Origin: Azonexus sp. R2A61
GTDB lineage: Bacteria > Pseudomonadota > Gammaproteobacteria > Burkholderiales > Rhodocyclaceae
NCBI RefSeq assembly: GCF_021401135.1
Contig: NZ_JACBFO010000002.1
Span: 186,001-250,000, forward strand
DNA: 64,000 bases
Direction of reading: 5' to 3'
Shown here: positions 51,041 to 59,650 of the stretch, piece by piece
Layout: each line of letters opens with the position of its first letter
Position numbering within the stretch: position 1 is the first letter of the stretch
The notes under the pieces: generated by a model
What the model was told of the DNA's origin: nothing
The model's database searches: none
What the model saw: only the letters and a program-made list of their open reading frames with translations
Translations under genes and position numbers: made by a program

Positions 51041-51724
51041 TCACGAGAGCAGCACCGGTTCAAGAAAGATGTAACCCTGGTTCCGCAAACCCCGAAGCGG
51101 ATTGGCATCAGCATTCGTTGCCCGGATCTTGTGGCGCAAGCGGCTGATCGCAACCTCCAGACGGCGGATATCGAAGGTAACCGGATCGCCGCCCAACGCC
51201 CTGATCAGGCACTCACGGCTAGCCTGTTGCCCCGGTTCGGAAACGATGGTGGAAAGCAGCAGATTCTCTGTCGCGGTCAGTCCCAAAGGGGTTCCTTGCG
51301 GAGACAGCAAGAGCAACTGCCGTGGTTTGAACAGCCATTGACCGGAAGCATTTCCCGCCAGTTGCACAGCTCTGGCCCTGGCCAGAACCACGGCCACCAG
51401 TTCTGTCATTTCTACTGGTTTGCACAAATAATTGTCAGCGCCCAGTTGCATCCCGTTAACACGATCGTCTAGCCCGGTACGGGCACTGAGCATCACGATG
51501 CCGAGGGCAGGATGTAACTTGCGCAAACGGCTGGCGATGGAAAAACCATCTTCACCCGGCAGACCGACGTCCAGCACAACGACCTGCGGAAGAAACACAT
51601 CCCAAGCGGCATCCAGCAACTCGCCGTTCTCGCAAGCCAGTACTTTGAACCCACTGCGTTCCAGGTTGAAACAGACATCGTCCAGCAAATCCTGATTGTC
51701 TTCGACAACGGCGACACGAATCAT
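51041..51724 (-). CDS. OmpR-family response regulator of the secretion locus
   Basis: This is a 227-residue regulator. The receiver has acidic residues ED at 8-9, phospho-acceptor Asp52 (VVVLDVGLPG) and Lys102 (NYLCKPVEM). The C-terminal winged helix (FKPRQLLLLSPQGTPLGLTATENLLL, RRLEVAISRLRHKIRATNADANPLRGLRNQGYIF) is less conserved than in OmpR proper. MIRVAVVEDN at 51724 is the typical start; an ATG 21 bp upstream is possible. It lies upstream of tpsA on the same strand and is divergent from the histidine kinase, so this is likely a dedicated regulator of tpsA/tpsB. Confidence 0.87.
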   Translation of the reverse strand: MIRVAVVEDNQDLLDDVCFNLERSGFKVLACENGELLDAAWDVFLPQVVVLDVGLPGEDGFSIASRLRKLHPALGIVMLSARTGLDDRVNGMQLGADNYLCKPVEMTELVAVVLARARAVQLAGNASGQWLFKPRQLLLLSPQGTPLGLTATENLLLSTIVSEPGQQASRECLIRALGGDPVTFDIRRLEVAISRLRHKIRATNADANPLRGLRNQGYIFLEPVLLS

Positions 51725-51827
51725 GCTTCGGTTTTCCAATGACATTTTGAAAGCGGGCTGTAATGTGCCTGATGCCCTCGCCGATTAGCAAGCAGCCCAA
51801 ATCCACGGCCTGTGGCAAGATATTCCG

Positions 51828-53435
51828 GTGAAAGCCCCCTTTATCCTGCTGCTGACCTTTTTGCTGCTGGCTGGCCAGCCCCTCGCCGCCACGCCGGCAG
51901 CCGTCGTACTGAGCGAAGCGGAACAAGCCTATGTGAGACAACTGGGCCCGGTCCGGATGTGCATCGACCCCGACTGGTACCCATTCGAGCACATCAGCGA
52001 ATCCGGACTGCATGAAGGGATTGCTGCAGATCTTCTGGCCCTGGTCTCGCGGCGGACCGGCATCGGCATCCGCTTGCACCGGACGGCAAGCTGGCAGGAA
52101 AGCCTGGCCGCCTCCCGCAGCGGACAGTGCGAGTTGCTGAGCTTTCTCAACCAATCCCAGGAACGGGATCGATGGCTGATATTCACTCGACCGATCTTTC
52201 ATGACCCGAACGTCATTCTGACCCGTGCCAGCCAGCCGGACATCACCAACCTGGCTGCATTGGGCCCGGTTACCGTTGCCCTTCCGAATGGCACCATGGT
52301 CAAGGAACGCCTGAAGAGCGAATATCCCAACCTGCGGATCATTCCGACCATCAGCGAACGGGAAGCGATCAACATGGTCGCCAGTGGCGTGGCCGACCTG
52401 ACCATCCGATCACTGAATATTGCAGCCTTCACCATCAAGCAGGAAGGACTGTTCAATCTCAAAATCGCCGGGCGCATTCCCGACTACGACAACGCCCTGA
52501 GAATCGGCGTGATTCGCCAGGAACCAATGCTGCGCGACATCCTCGACAAGGGCGTTGCAACGATCACGCAGCATGAGCGCAATGCCATTTCGAACCGCCA
52601 TGCCGGCGTCAGCCTGGTAACCCGGGTCGATTACCGGCTGTTCTGGGAAGTCCTGACCGCTGCCCTGCTGATCCTCGTATTGCTGGCCTCTCGCCATCGC
52701 AAGCAACGGCAACTCGATGCCGCGCGGATCGCCCTGATCGAACAAAAAGCGGCCAACGCACAACGAGCCCGCGAGGAACAGGGACGTCTGGTTGCCATGC
52801 TCTCGCACGAAGTCAAGACTCCGCTGGCGATGATCGACGGTGCCGTCCAGTCGCTCGGCCACCTGGTTGGCCGCGAGCAACCGGAAATCGGCCGACGACT
52901 GGACCGCATCCGGCGGGGTGTCCGACGACTGGAGAACCTGAGTGACCGTTTCCTGCACAAGGACCGCCTCGACAACGCCGCACTGCAACTGCGCAGAAGC
53001 CCGAGCGACCTGGTCGGGCTGGTTCACGAACTGCTCTCGGAACTGCCGGGCAACCAGCGCATCCGGCTCAATTCGCCCAACAGCCTGATCGCATCGATCG
53101 ATGGCGGGCTCATGCAGATGGCCCTGAAAAATCTGATCGTCAACGCCCTGAACTACTCGCCATTCATCGAGCCGGTCACGGTCGACATTCGTCACGACGA
53201 AAAACAGGTCAGCGTCTCGGTCCGGGATTCCGGTCCCGGCATTCCCGCCGAACTGAAAGACAAACTCTTCGACTGCTATGTGCGTGGCAGCCACGGCTCG
53301 GACATTCCCGGCGCGGGGCTCGGGCTCTACATGGCCCAACGAATCGCGCAGCTTCACGGCGGCTCGATTCGCCTCGGAGAAACCGAAAACGGCAGTGAAT
53401 TCATCCTGGCCTTTCCGATTGCTCAGGACGATTAG
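51828..53435 (+). CDS. EvgS-like sensor histidine kinase with periplasmic solute-binding domain
   Basis: This is a 535-residue kinase. A signal peptide (about 1-22) leads to an SBP_bac_3 domain of about 35-255 (VRMCIDPDWYPFEHISESGLHEGIAADLLALVSRR, GTMVKERLKSEYPNLRII). A membrane helix is at about 267-287, and the H box MLSHEVKTPLAMIDGAVQSLG follows. The ATPase domain has NLIVNALNYSPFIEPV, DSGPGIPAELKD and GAGLGLYMAQRIAQLHGG. There is no HAMP and no hybrid receiver, unlike EvgS/BvgS, which bear extra domains. Periplasmic ligand binding would control the divergent regulator and thus the secretion genes. Confidence 0.9.
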   Translation: MKAPFILLLTFLLLAGQPLAATPAAVVLSEAEQAYVRQLGPVRMCIDPDWYPFEHISESGLHEGIAADLLALVSRRTGIGIRLHRTASWQESLAASRSGQCELLSFLNQSQERDRWLIFTRPIFHDPNVILTRASQPDITNLAALGPVTVALPNGTMVKERLKSEYPNLRIIPTISEREAINMVASGVADLTIRSLNIAAFTIKQEGLFNLKIAGRIPDYDNALRIGVIRQEPMLRDILDKGVATITQHERNAISNRHAGVSLVTRVDYRLFWEVLTAALLILVLLASRHRKQRQLDAARIALIEQKAANAQRAREEQGRLVAMLSHEVKTPLAMIDGAVQSLGHLVGREQPEIGRRLDRIRRGVRRLENLSDRFLHKDRLDNAALQLRRSPSDLVGLVHELLSELPGNQRIRLNSPNSLIASIDGGLMQMALKNLIVNALNYSPFIEPVTVDIRHDEKQVSVSVRDSGPGIPAELKDKLFDCYVRGSHGSDIPGAGLGLYMAQRIAQLHGGSIRLGETENGSEFILAFPIAQDD

Positions 53436-53599
53436 TCGGAAACACTTTCACCCCACCGCTCCGACCACTCCCGAATTCGCGCCCGCCCCTGATGGAATCA
53501 GGGCACAAAAAGGGGACGACACCTCGGGAAAACCCCGACACCCACGCCACTGTTGCCGACTTCGGTTATCCTGCTCGCCATAATGTTGCGACAGATAAC

Positions 53600-55213
53600 A
53601 TGAACCGCCCCAGCGCACTAACGCAGAGAATCCGCCATAGCATCATCACCCGGCTGATGGTGATCGGCATCGCCATCATCCTCACCGGGCTGGCGCTTCG
53701 TTTCTACATCACCAGCACTTTCCTGCGGGCCGAACTGGAAAACATCGTCGCCGCCCAACTCGACGCTTTTGCCGGCTACGTCGCCAGCGACATCGAACAG
53801 AAAATCGGCGAACGTCAGCATTTCCTGCGAAAACTGGCCGCCAGCCTGCCGCCGGCGCTGCTCGGCGATCCGCAAAAACTCCAGCAATGGCTGGCCGAAC
53901 GGCAGGAACTGCAACCGCTATTCACCTACGGCATCGTCGCCCTCCGCGCCGACGGCATGGCCATCGCCGACGCGCCGGCCATTCCCGGGCGAAGCGGCAA
54001 CAACTACCGCGACCGCGATTTCATCAAGGCCGCGCTGGCCGGCAACGAAAGCATCGGCAGACCGGTTATCGGGCGCAGTACCGGCAAACCCCTGCTGCCG
54101 ATGGCTGCGCCCATCCGCGACGCCAGGGGCCGCATCATCGGTGCCATCGTCGGCGCCACGGCGCTCGCCGAAGCGGACTTCCTCGACCTGCTGCAAAGCC
54201 GCAAGATCGGCGCCAGCGGCGGCTTCCTGCTGATTTCACCGGCCGACGGCATTTTCGTGGCCGCCAGCAAACAGGAACTGATCTTCAAGCCGGTCGCCGC
54301 GCCCGGCATCAACCGGCTGCACGACCAGGCCATGAAAGGCTGGCGCGGTACCGGCATTACGGTCAACGCCCAGGGGGTCGAAGAAATCGTCGCCGTGGCC
54401 TCGGTACCCAGCACCGGCTGGTTCCTCGTTGCCCGCCTGCCGACCGAAGAGGCCTTCGCGATGGTCAGCCGCGCCAAATCCTTTCTCTACCGCAACGTCG
54501 TTCCCGGCGGGATCGTCCTGATCCTGCTGGCCGGCCTGACGCTGTTCTTCGTCCTGCGCCCGCTGTTCCTGGCTGCCGACCAGGCCGAACGGATGACCCG
54601 CGGCGAACTGCCGCTGGCCCCGCTGCCGGTGGTCAAGCAGGACGAAGTCGGCCACCTGACGACCGCCCTCAACCGTCTCATCAGCAAGCTGCTGGACAGC
54701 CAGCGCGAACTCTCCCAGATCGCCCATCACGACATCCTGACCGGCCTGCCCAACCGCCTGCTGCTCACCGACCGGGTCGAACAGGCGCTGGCCCGAGCAC
54801 AACGCAACGACACCCGCCTGGCGCTGCTCTTCCTCGATCTCGACAACTTCAAGGTGATCAACGACAACCTCGGCCATGAAGCCGGCGACTCGGCGCTTGT
54901 CGAAACCGCCCGCCGCTTCTCCGGGGTGGTTCGCGACGCCGACACGCTGGCCCGCGTCGGCGGCGACGAATTCGTGCTGCTGGTTCCCGATCTGGAACCC
55001 GACGCCGTGCCCGGTGCCGTGCTCGCCGTCGCCACCAAGCTGATCGATACCGCCCGCCAGCCGATGATCGTATGCAACGAAACGCGCCTGCTCGGCGTTT
55101 CGGTCGGCATCGCCATCGGTGACTGCAACAGCAGCTTCGACGGCCTGATGAGCGCTGCCGACCAGGCCATGTACGAAGCCAAGAAAACCGGCGCCGGCTA
55201 CCGCCTCGCTTGA
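53600..55213 (+). CDS. Diguanylate cyclase with dCache-like sensor and HAMP
   Basis: This is a 537-residue protein. The ATG at 53600 (MNRPSALTQRIRHSIITRLM) is chosen because membrane helix 1 follows directly; an upstream in-frame ATG at 53492 would give an unlikely charged extension. The periplasmic sensor of about 45-295 is of the PDC/dCache type (LFTYGIVALRADGMAIADAPAIPGRSGNNYRDRDFIKAA). A second helix (about 305-325), HAMP and GGDEF domain follow. RVGGDEFVLL is intact, and RDAD five residues before it is the product-binding RxxD I-site, so feedback inhibition by c-di-GMP is expected. Confidence 0.9.
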   Translation: MNRPSALTQRIRHSIITRLMVIGIAIILTGLALRFYITSTFLRAELENIVAAQLDAFAGYVASDIEQKIGERQHFLRKLAASLPPALLGDPQKLQQWLAERQELQPLFTYGIVALRADGMAIADAPAIPGRSGNNYRDRDFIKAALAGNESIGRPVIGRSTGKPLLPMAAPIRDARGRIIGAIVGATALAEADFLDLLQSRKIGASGGFLLISPADGIFVAASKQELIFKPVAAPGINRLHDQAMKGWRGTGITVNAQGVEEIVAVASVPSTGWFLVARLPTEEAFAMVSRAKSFLYRNVVPGGIVLILLAGLTLFFVLRPLFLAADQAERMTRGELPLAPLPVVKQDEVGHLTTALNRLISKLLDSQRELSQIAHHDILTGLPNRLLLTDRVEQALARAQRNDTRLALLFLDLDNFKVINDNLGHEAGDSALVETARRFSGVVRDADTLARVGGDEFVLLVPDLEPDAVPGAVLAVATKLIDTARQPMIVCNETRLLGVSVGIAIGDCNSSFDGLMSAADQAMYEAKKTGAGYRLA

Positions 55214-55245
55214 CAGCCCGCCGGCGCTTCCCCGACACTGCGGCC

Positions 55246-55356
55246 ATGAACTTCACCGCCAGCGCACTCCGCCGACGTACCGCCGACGCCCGACGTCAAT
55301 CGGGCGAGCCGGGCCGCGCGCAGGCGCAGCGACGGCGGATGGCAGCGCGCCGCTAG
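55246..55356 (+). CDS. Possible Arg-rich leader peptide upstream of the aminotransferase gene
   Basis: This 36-codon frame ([20 protein letters not shown]...) contains eleven Arg. Several of these use CGA, CGT or CGG in a genome that favours CGC. It ends inside a perfect palindrome GCGCCGCTAGCGGCGC (55347-55362), and an intrinsic terminator follows 45 bp later, before the aminotransferase gene. That is the general form of a transcription attenuator. There is no clear ribosome binding site, and the gap is GC-rich enough for such a frame to arise by chance. Confidence 0.3.
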   Translation: MNFTASALRRRTADARRQSGEPGRAQAQRRRMAARR

Positions 55357-55400
55357 CGGCGCCGACGCAGCCCCAGCGTCACCCCCGCTTTTTCGCACCA

Positions 55401-55427
55401 GGCCACGGCTCACCCCGTGGCCTTTTT
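55401..55427 (+). terminator. Intrinsic terminator upstream of the aminotransferase gene
   Basis: GGCCACGG (55401-55408) pairs with CCGTGGCC (55415-55422), followed by TTTTT. It lies 53 bp before the aminotransferase start; it either ends the diguanylate cyclase transcript or acts as an attenuator for the downstream gene. Confidence 0.82.
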
Positions 55428-55480
55428 GTTGCGTCCGCGTTTTTCCCCCTGTGGTTTTTTGCCTTTTCAAGGAGTCGACC

Positions 55481-56677
55481 GTGAACCATCCATCCGCCCT
55501 TCCTTCCTCCGCCAGCCTGCTGCCGATCGCCGCCCGCCCGGACGTTCTCTTCGTCCGCGGCCAAGGCGCCTGGCTGTTCGATGCCGACGGCCGCCGCTAC
55601 CTCGACTGGATGCAGGGCTGGGCGGTCAATTGCCTGGGCCATTCGCCGCAGGTCATCGTCGATGCCGTCGCGCAACAGGCGGCGACGCTGCTCAACCCCG
55701 GCCCGGCCTTCCACAACCTGCCGGCGATGCGCCTGGCCGAGAAACTGACCGCGCACAGCGGCTTCGACCACGTCTTCTTCGCCAGCTCCGGCGCCGAGGC
55801 CAACGAGGGCGCGATCAAGCTGGCGCGCAAATGGGGGCAGTTGCACAAGGGCGGCGCGCACGAGATCGTCACCTTCGTCGACGGCTTCCACGGGCGCACG
55901 CTGGCGACCATGTCGGCCAGCGGCAAGCCCGGCTGGGACACGCTCTTCGCGCCGCAGGTGGCGGGTTTCCCGAAAGCGCGGCTGAACGACATTGCCACGG
56001 TCGACCGGCTGATCGGACCAAAAACCGTCGCCGTCATGCTCGAACCGATCCAGGGCGAAGCCGGCGTCATCCCGGCCAGCGGCGACTTCCTGCGCCAGTT
56101 GCGGCAGTTGTGCGACGAACACCAACTGCTGCTCATCGTCGACGAAGTGCAGACCGGCGTCGGCCGCACCGGCCAGCTCTTCGCCCATAGCGCGCACGGC
56201 ATCCAGCCTGACCTCATGACGCTCGGCAAGGGCCTCGGCGGCGGCCTGCCGATCTCGGCCCTGCTCGCCACCCGCGCCGCTTCCTGCTTCGCCCCCGGCG
56301 ACCAGGGCGGCACCTACTGCGGCAACCCGCTGGTCTGCGCCGCCGGGCTGGCCGTGCTCGACACCCTGCTCGCCGACGGCTTCCTCGCCACCAGCCGGCA
56401 GCGCGGTGCAGAACTCGCCGCCGCGCTGCGCGCGCTGTCCGTCGAACTCGGCCTCGGCGCAGTGCGCGGCGAAGGCTTCCTGCTCGCCCTCGAACTCGGC
56501 GCCGACCTCGGCCCGGCCATCGTCGTCCGCGCCCGCGAACTCGGCCTGCTGGTCAACGCGCCGCGCCCGCACTGCCTGCGGCTGATGCCGGCGCTGAACA
56601 CGACGGAAGCAGAAATCACCGAAGGCATCGCCCTGCTCCGCCGCGCCATTGCCGACGCGCAAGAGGCACAAGCATGA
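55481..56677 (+). CDS. Class III aminotransferase (acetylornithine aminotransferase-like)
   Basis: This 398-residue PLP enzyme starts at GTG 55481, with AAGGAG six bases upstream; an ATG at 55451 has no such site. Features: [21 protein letters not shown], the PLP-phosphate region [47 protein letters not shown] (cofactor Asp) and the Schiff-base Lys in [15 protein letters not shown]. It fits the ArgD/acetylornithine-succinyldiaminopimelate group. Coupled transglutaminase-like gene downstream (4-bp overlap) suggests a different amino donor-linked role than plain arginine synthesis. Confidence 0.85.
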   Translation: MNHPSALPSSASLLPIAARPDVLFVRGQGAWLFDADGRRYLDWMQGWAVNCLGHSPQVIVDAVAQQAATLLNPGPAFHNLPAMRLAEKLTAHSGFDHVFFASSGAEANEGAIKLARKWGQLHKGGAHEIVTFVDGFHGRTLATMSASGKPGWDTLFAPQVAGFPKARLNDIATVDRLIGPKTVAVMLEPIQGEAGVIPASGDFLRQLRQLCDEHQLLLIVDEVQTGVGRTGQLFAHSAHGIQPDLMTLGKGLGGGLPISALLATRAASCFAPGDQGGTYCGNPLVCAAGLAVLDTLLADGFLATSRQRGAELAAALRALSVELGLGAVRGEGFLLALELGADLGPAIVVRARELGLLVNAPRPHCLRLMPALNTTEAEITEGIALLRRAIADAQEAQA

Positions 56678-57270
56678 GTCCGGCCGAAAGCCCGATCTGG
56701 CTGGCTGCCAGCCGCATCATCGACTGGCGGCACCCAGCCGTCCTCGCCCGGGCGCATCAACTTGCCGCCGGCCTCGACGGCGACGCCGCCATCGCCGCCG
56801 CCTGCTTCCAGTTCGTGCGCGACGAAATCCGCCATAGCTGGGATTACCGGCTGAACCCGGTCACCTGCGCCGCCTCCGCCGTGCTCGAACACCGCACCGG
56901 CTACTGCTACGCCAAGAGCCACTTGCTCGCCGCGCTGCTGCGCGCCAACGGCATCCCGGCCGGCCTCTGCTACCAGCGCCTGACCATCGCCGACGAGCGC
57001 CCGCCGTACTGCCTGCACGGCCTCAACGCGGTCTATCTGGCGCAATACGGCTGGTACCGGATCGACGCGCGCGGCAACAAACCCGGCGTCGACGCGCAAT
57101 TCACGCCGCCGCTCGAACGCCTGGCCTTTACGGTCAACCGGCCCGGCGAGGCAAATTTGCCCGGCATCCACGCCGAACCGCTGGCGGCGGTGCTGCAGGT
57201 GCTGGAAAGCGCCGGCGATTACCGCGAAGTCGCCGACCATCTGCCGGACATCGACATTACAATCGATTGA
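56674..57270 (+). CDS. Transglutaminase-like (cysteine protease fold) protein
   Basis: This 198-residue protein carries the transglutaminase-like triad: Cys in [31 protein letters not shown], His in [11 protein letters not shown] and Asp in [17 protein letters not shown]-like upstream helices and [15 protein letters not shown] complete the fold. Bacterial members cleave or transfer amide bonds on peptides and cyanophycin-like substrates, and often sit with amino-acid genes. It overlaps the aminotransferase stop by 4 bp (ATGA). Confidence 0.82.
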   Translation: MSPAESPIWLAASRIIDWRHPAVLARAHQLAAGLDGDAAIAAACFQFVRDEIRHSWDYRLNPVTCAASAVLEHRTGYCYAKSHLLAALLRANGIPAGLCYQRLTIADERPPYCLHGLNAVYLAQYGWYRIDARGNKPGVDAQFTPPLERLAFTVNRPGEANLPGIHAEPLAAVLQVLESAGDYREVADHLPDIDITID

Positions 57271-57287
57271 AAATCACGAGGGCAGTC

Positions 57288-58484
57288 ATGTCAGCGCAGT
57301 ACCCCGGCACCGCGAGCGAAGTCCTGAAGATTTTCCTGAAACTCGGCCTGACTTCGTTCGGCGGCCCGATCGCCCACCTGGGATATTTCCGCGCCGAATT
57401 CGTCGAACGCCGCCAATGGCTCAGCGACCGCCGCTATTCCGACCTGGTCGCGCTGTGCCAGTTCCTGCCCGGCCCGGCCAGCAGCCAGGTCGGCATGGCA
57501 CTCGGACTGTGGCGGGCCGGCTGGCTCGGTGCGCTGGCCGCCTGGATGGGTTTCACGCTGCCCTCGGCCATCGCCCTGGTGCTGTTCGCGATGGGTGCGG
57601 TCAACGGCCAGGGCTGGGCACAATCCGGCATCGTCCATGGCCTCAAAGTGATGGCCGTGGCCGTCGTTGCACAGGCCGTCTGGGGTATGAGCCGCTCACT
57701 CTGCCCCGACCGCCACCGGCAGTGCCTCGCCATCGGCGCGGCAGCCATCCTCCTCGCCCTGCCAACCGCCTCCAGCCAGATACTGGTCATCGTGCTGGGC
57801 GGACTCATCGGCCGCTGGCTGCTGCCGACGCCGGATCGCCCGGCTACCGAACACGACGCACCGGGGGTCGGCCGCCAGACCGGCAGCGCACTGCTCGCAC
57901 TGTTCGGCCTGCTGCTGCTCACGCTCCCCATCCTCGCCACCGTCGCGGATTCGCCGATGCTCTCGCGCCTGGCCGTTTTCTACCAGGCCGGTTCGCTGGT
58001 CTTCGGTGGCGGACACGTCGTCTTGCCGCTGCTGCAGACAAACATCGTGCCGCCCGGATGGCTGGGCAACGACCTCTTTCTCGCCGGCTACGCCGCGGCA
58101 CAGGCCGTGCCCGGACCGCTATTCAGCTTTGCCGCCTACCTCGGCGCCGCCATGCCCGCACCGCTGGGGGGCTGGAGCGGTGGCATGCTGGCCCTGGCAT
58201 CGATCTTCCTGCCGTCCTTCCTGTTGCTCGCCGGCGCCCTGCCTTACTGGGAAGCCCTGCGCCAGCTCAGCAACGTCCAGCGCGCCATGAGCGGCATCAA
58301 CGCCGCCGTCGTCGGCATCCTGGCCGCCGCGCTCTACAACCCGGTCTGGACCAGCGCCATCCACCGCTGGCCCGACCTGGCAATGGCCCTCGCGGCCTTC
58401 GCGCTGCTGATCTCCGGACGGGTATCGCCGGTACTCGTCGTCGCGCTGACTGCCGCCACCGGCACCTTGCTCGCCAGCGGATGA
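57288..58484 (+). CDS. chrA: Chromate transporter, ChrA family (two-domain)
   Basis: This 398-residue protein starts at ATG 57288 (MSAQYPGTASEVLKIFLKLGLTSFGGP). It has duplicated CHR domains: SFGGPIAHLGYFRAEFVERRQWLSDRRYSDLVALCQFLPGPASSQVGMALG and, in the second half, LVFGGGHVVLPLLQTNIVPPGWLGNDLFLAGYAAAQAVPGPLFSFAAYLG. The GGP/GGGH and LPGP/VPGP motifs are family hallmarks. Long ChrA proteins export chromate and give resistance; some clade members have other roles. GAGGGCAGTC precedes the ATG. Confidence 0.9.
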   Translation: MSAQYPGTASEVLKIFLKLGLTSFGGPIAHLGYFRAEFVERRQWLSDRRYSDLVALCQFLPGPASSQVGMALGLWRAGWLGALAAWMGFTLPSAIALVLFAMGAVNGQGWAQSGIVHGLKVMAVAVVAQAVWGMSRSLCPDRHRQCLAIGAAAILLALPTASSQILVIVLGGLIGRWLLPTPDRPATEHDAPGVGRQTGSALLALFGLLLLTLPILATVADSPMLSRLAVFYQAGSLVFGGGHVVLPLLQTNIVPPGWLGNDLFLAGYAAAQAVPGPLFSFAAYLGAAMPAPLGGWSGGMLALASIFLPSFLLLAGALPYWEALRQLSNVQRAMSGINAAVVGILAAALYNPVWTSAIHRWPDLAMALAAFALLISGRVSPVLVVALTAATGTLLASG

Positions 58485-58535
58485 AGGGCAAAACACAAAG
58501 ACATTACAATCGACTAAAACCCAAGGAGACAAGAC

Positions 58536-58829
58536 ATGCCCGTCAAGATCATCGGCCTGATCCGCCTGAAAGACCCGGCCGCTTTCGACATCTACCGCAG
58601 CCAGGTCGGCGCCACCGTCGAACGCTACGGCGGCCACATCGCCGCCCGTGGCACGGTCGACAAGCCCTACTGGAACGAATTGCCCTGCCCCCCGTTCGAG
58701 GCCTACGTCGAACTCAGCTTCCCCAGTGCCGAAGACGCCGACCGCTGGGCCAACAGCCCGGAATACCGGGCGATTGTGCCGGTGCGGGAGAAGGCGATGG
58801 ATTTGGTTTTGTTTCGGGTGCTGGGGTGA
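58536..58829 (+). CDS. DUF1330 family protein
   Basis: This 97-residue ferredoxin-like-fold protein (MPVKIIGLIRLKDPAAFDIYRSQVGATVERYGGHIAARG) continues with YVELSFPSAEDADRWANSPEYRAIVPVREKAMDLVLFRVLG, matching DUF1330 throughout. AAGGAGACAAGAC precedes the ATG. The family is uncharacterised and related to dimeric alpha-beta barrel (NIPSNAP-like) enzymes. It is the last normal-composition gene before the cassette region. Confidence 0.9.
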   Translation: MPVKIIGLIRLKDPAAFDIYRSQVGATVERYGGHIAARGTVDKPYWNELPCPPFEAYVELSFPSAEDADRWANSPEYRAIVPVREKAMDLVLFRVLG

Positions 58830-59108
58830 GGCGGTAAAGCTTTGGTGGCTGCAATCGGCCAAATGCAGCCATTCCCCACGGCAAGACAAAAGCCGACATT
58901 TGAATTCAATTGCCATGTTGCTGACGCTTGGCGCCGGCACAATTGCCAATGCCTTTGGTATAGTGCCGCGCATGACTGCCGTCTACTCTCGTTCATATTT
59001 TCAAACATCTGCTGGATGCCTGTGCTGGCTTTGTTTCCAAATTGATGCCCCGTCCAGAATATACGGCACCAAGCCAGCTTATACGGCGAAAACGCCGTCT
59101 ACTTCACG
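58830..59108. other. Gene-free left flank of the integron cassettes
   Basis: About 280 bp with no supported gene, AT-richer than the preceding DNA. It ends in the conserved G of GTTAGGG (59108-59114), the recombination point for the first cassette. I see CGGCG/CGCCG (59086-59099) and TTGAATTCAA near 58898, but no complete attC or recognisable attI, and no integrase gene. Confidence 0.5.
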
Positions 59109-59644
59109 TTAGGGCGCGAATGCTCAGACCGGCTGCACTTCTGCTCTTAAGCTCCCTCATCGCTGGGTGTTCGCCATCCCCTTTATCCGAGCGTATCGGC
59201 GAAGAAGCTCGGACACACAGCGCAGTCGATCTTGCGGCAATCACCAGCTTCGAATGGGACACTGTATTCATCTTCTCCCCTTACTCGACAAGCAAGGTCA
59301 TTTGCCAAACGGTCGGCCCACTTTGGGCTAACTGCGAGAGTGCCGCTCCGCGCCAGGTCGCCGAGTCTGAGTTTCATGTGGTCTTCACCAATCGTGGTTC
59401 GTTTGTGGCGCAGGTGGTTCACTCTCGCGCCAACGGAGAGTTCTGCCAGTCAACCTGTGCCCTTCGGATCGCCAAACCCAATTCACTATTCAAAGTTGTT
59501 CCCTATTCGCCTCGAGAAAGTGAATCCCACTTCCTATTGGTTTCTCAACCCGCGCCCTAACCCGCGCTTCGAGGGGACCGCCGGCAAGCTGCGCTTGCCG
59601 GTTCCCTTCGGCCTTCGGCCTACGGCGGCCCCTCAAGCTAGACG
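59109..59644. mobile_element. Integron gene cassette 1
   Basis: This 536-bp cassette starts TTAGGG just after the crossover point and ends at the G of its attC (59644). Its own ends match: G+TTAGGG at the start is the exact complement of CCCTAAC (59555-59561) at its 3' R'' core. That is expected only for a unit that once circularised as a cassette. It carries one gene, a lipoprotein beginning 11 bp from the 5' end. Confidence 0.88.
59120..59560 (+). CDS. Cassette-borne lipoprotein
   Basis: This 146-residue lipoprotein starts at MLRPAALLLLSSLIAGC (lipobox IAGC, Cys17), with a soluble region (HSAVDLAAITSFEWDTVFIFSPYSTSK) carrying several Cys (ICQTVG, NCESAAP, FCQSTCAL), probably disulfide-bonded in the periplasm. 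The stop TAA lies within the attC R'' core (CCCTAAC), as in many cassettes. There is no clear ribosome binding site next to the ATG, as often occurs in cassette genes. I do not recognise the family. An upstream ATG at 59042 would start outside the cassette, so the shorter start is preferred. Confidence 0.75.
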   Translation: MLRPAALLLLSSLIAGCSPSPLSERIGEEARTHSAVDLAAITSFEWDTVFIFSPYSTSKVICQTVGPLWANCESAAPRQVAESEFHVVFTNRGSFVAQVVHSRANGEFCQSTCALRIAKPNSLFKVVPYSPRESESHFLLVSQPAP

Positions 59645-59650
59645 TTAGGC
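59555..59650. mobile_element. attC recombination site of cassette 1
   Basis: R'' CCCTAAC (59555-59561) pairs with R' GTTAGGC (59644-59650). L'' GCTTcGAGGGG (59566-59576) pairs with L' CCCCTCAAGC (59629-59638) with one extrahelical base, C on top, which is G on the folding bottom strand. The unpaired spacers CCGC and TAGAC follow. The inner part holds hairpins (CCGGCAAG/CTTGCCGG) as the variable terminal structure. The crossover is between 59644 and 59645. Confidence 0.9.

Noticed and set aside
51828..53435. Hybrid BvgS-type phosphorelay
   Set aside because: The kinase ends after its ATPase domain with no receiver or Hpt domain.
58830..59114. A third attC or an attI site left of cassette 1
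   Set aside because: Only the R'-like GTTAGGG is visible; I found no matching R'' or paired L''/L' arms in the preceding 150 bp.
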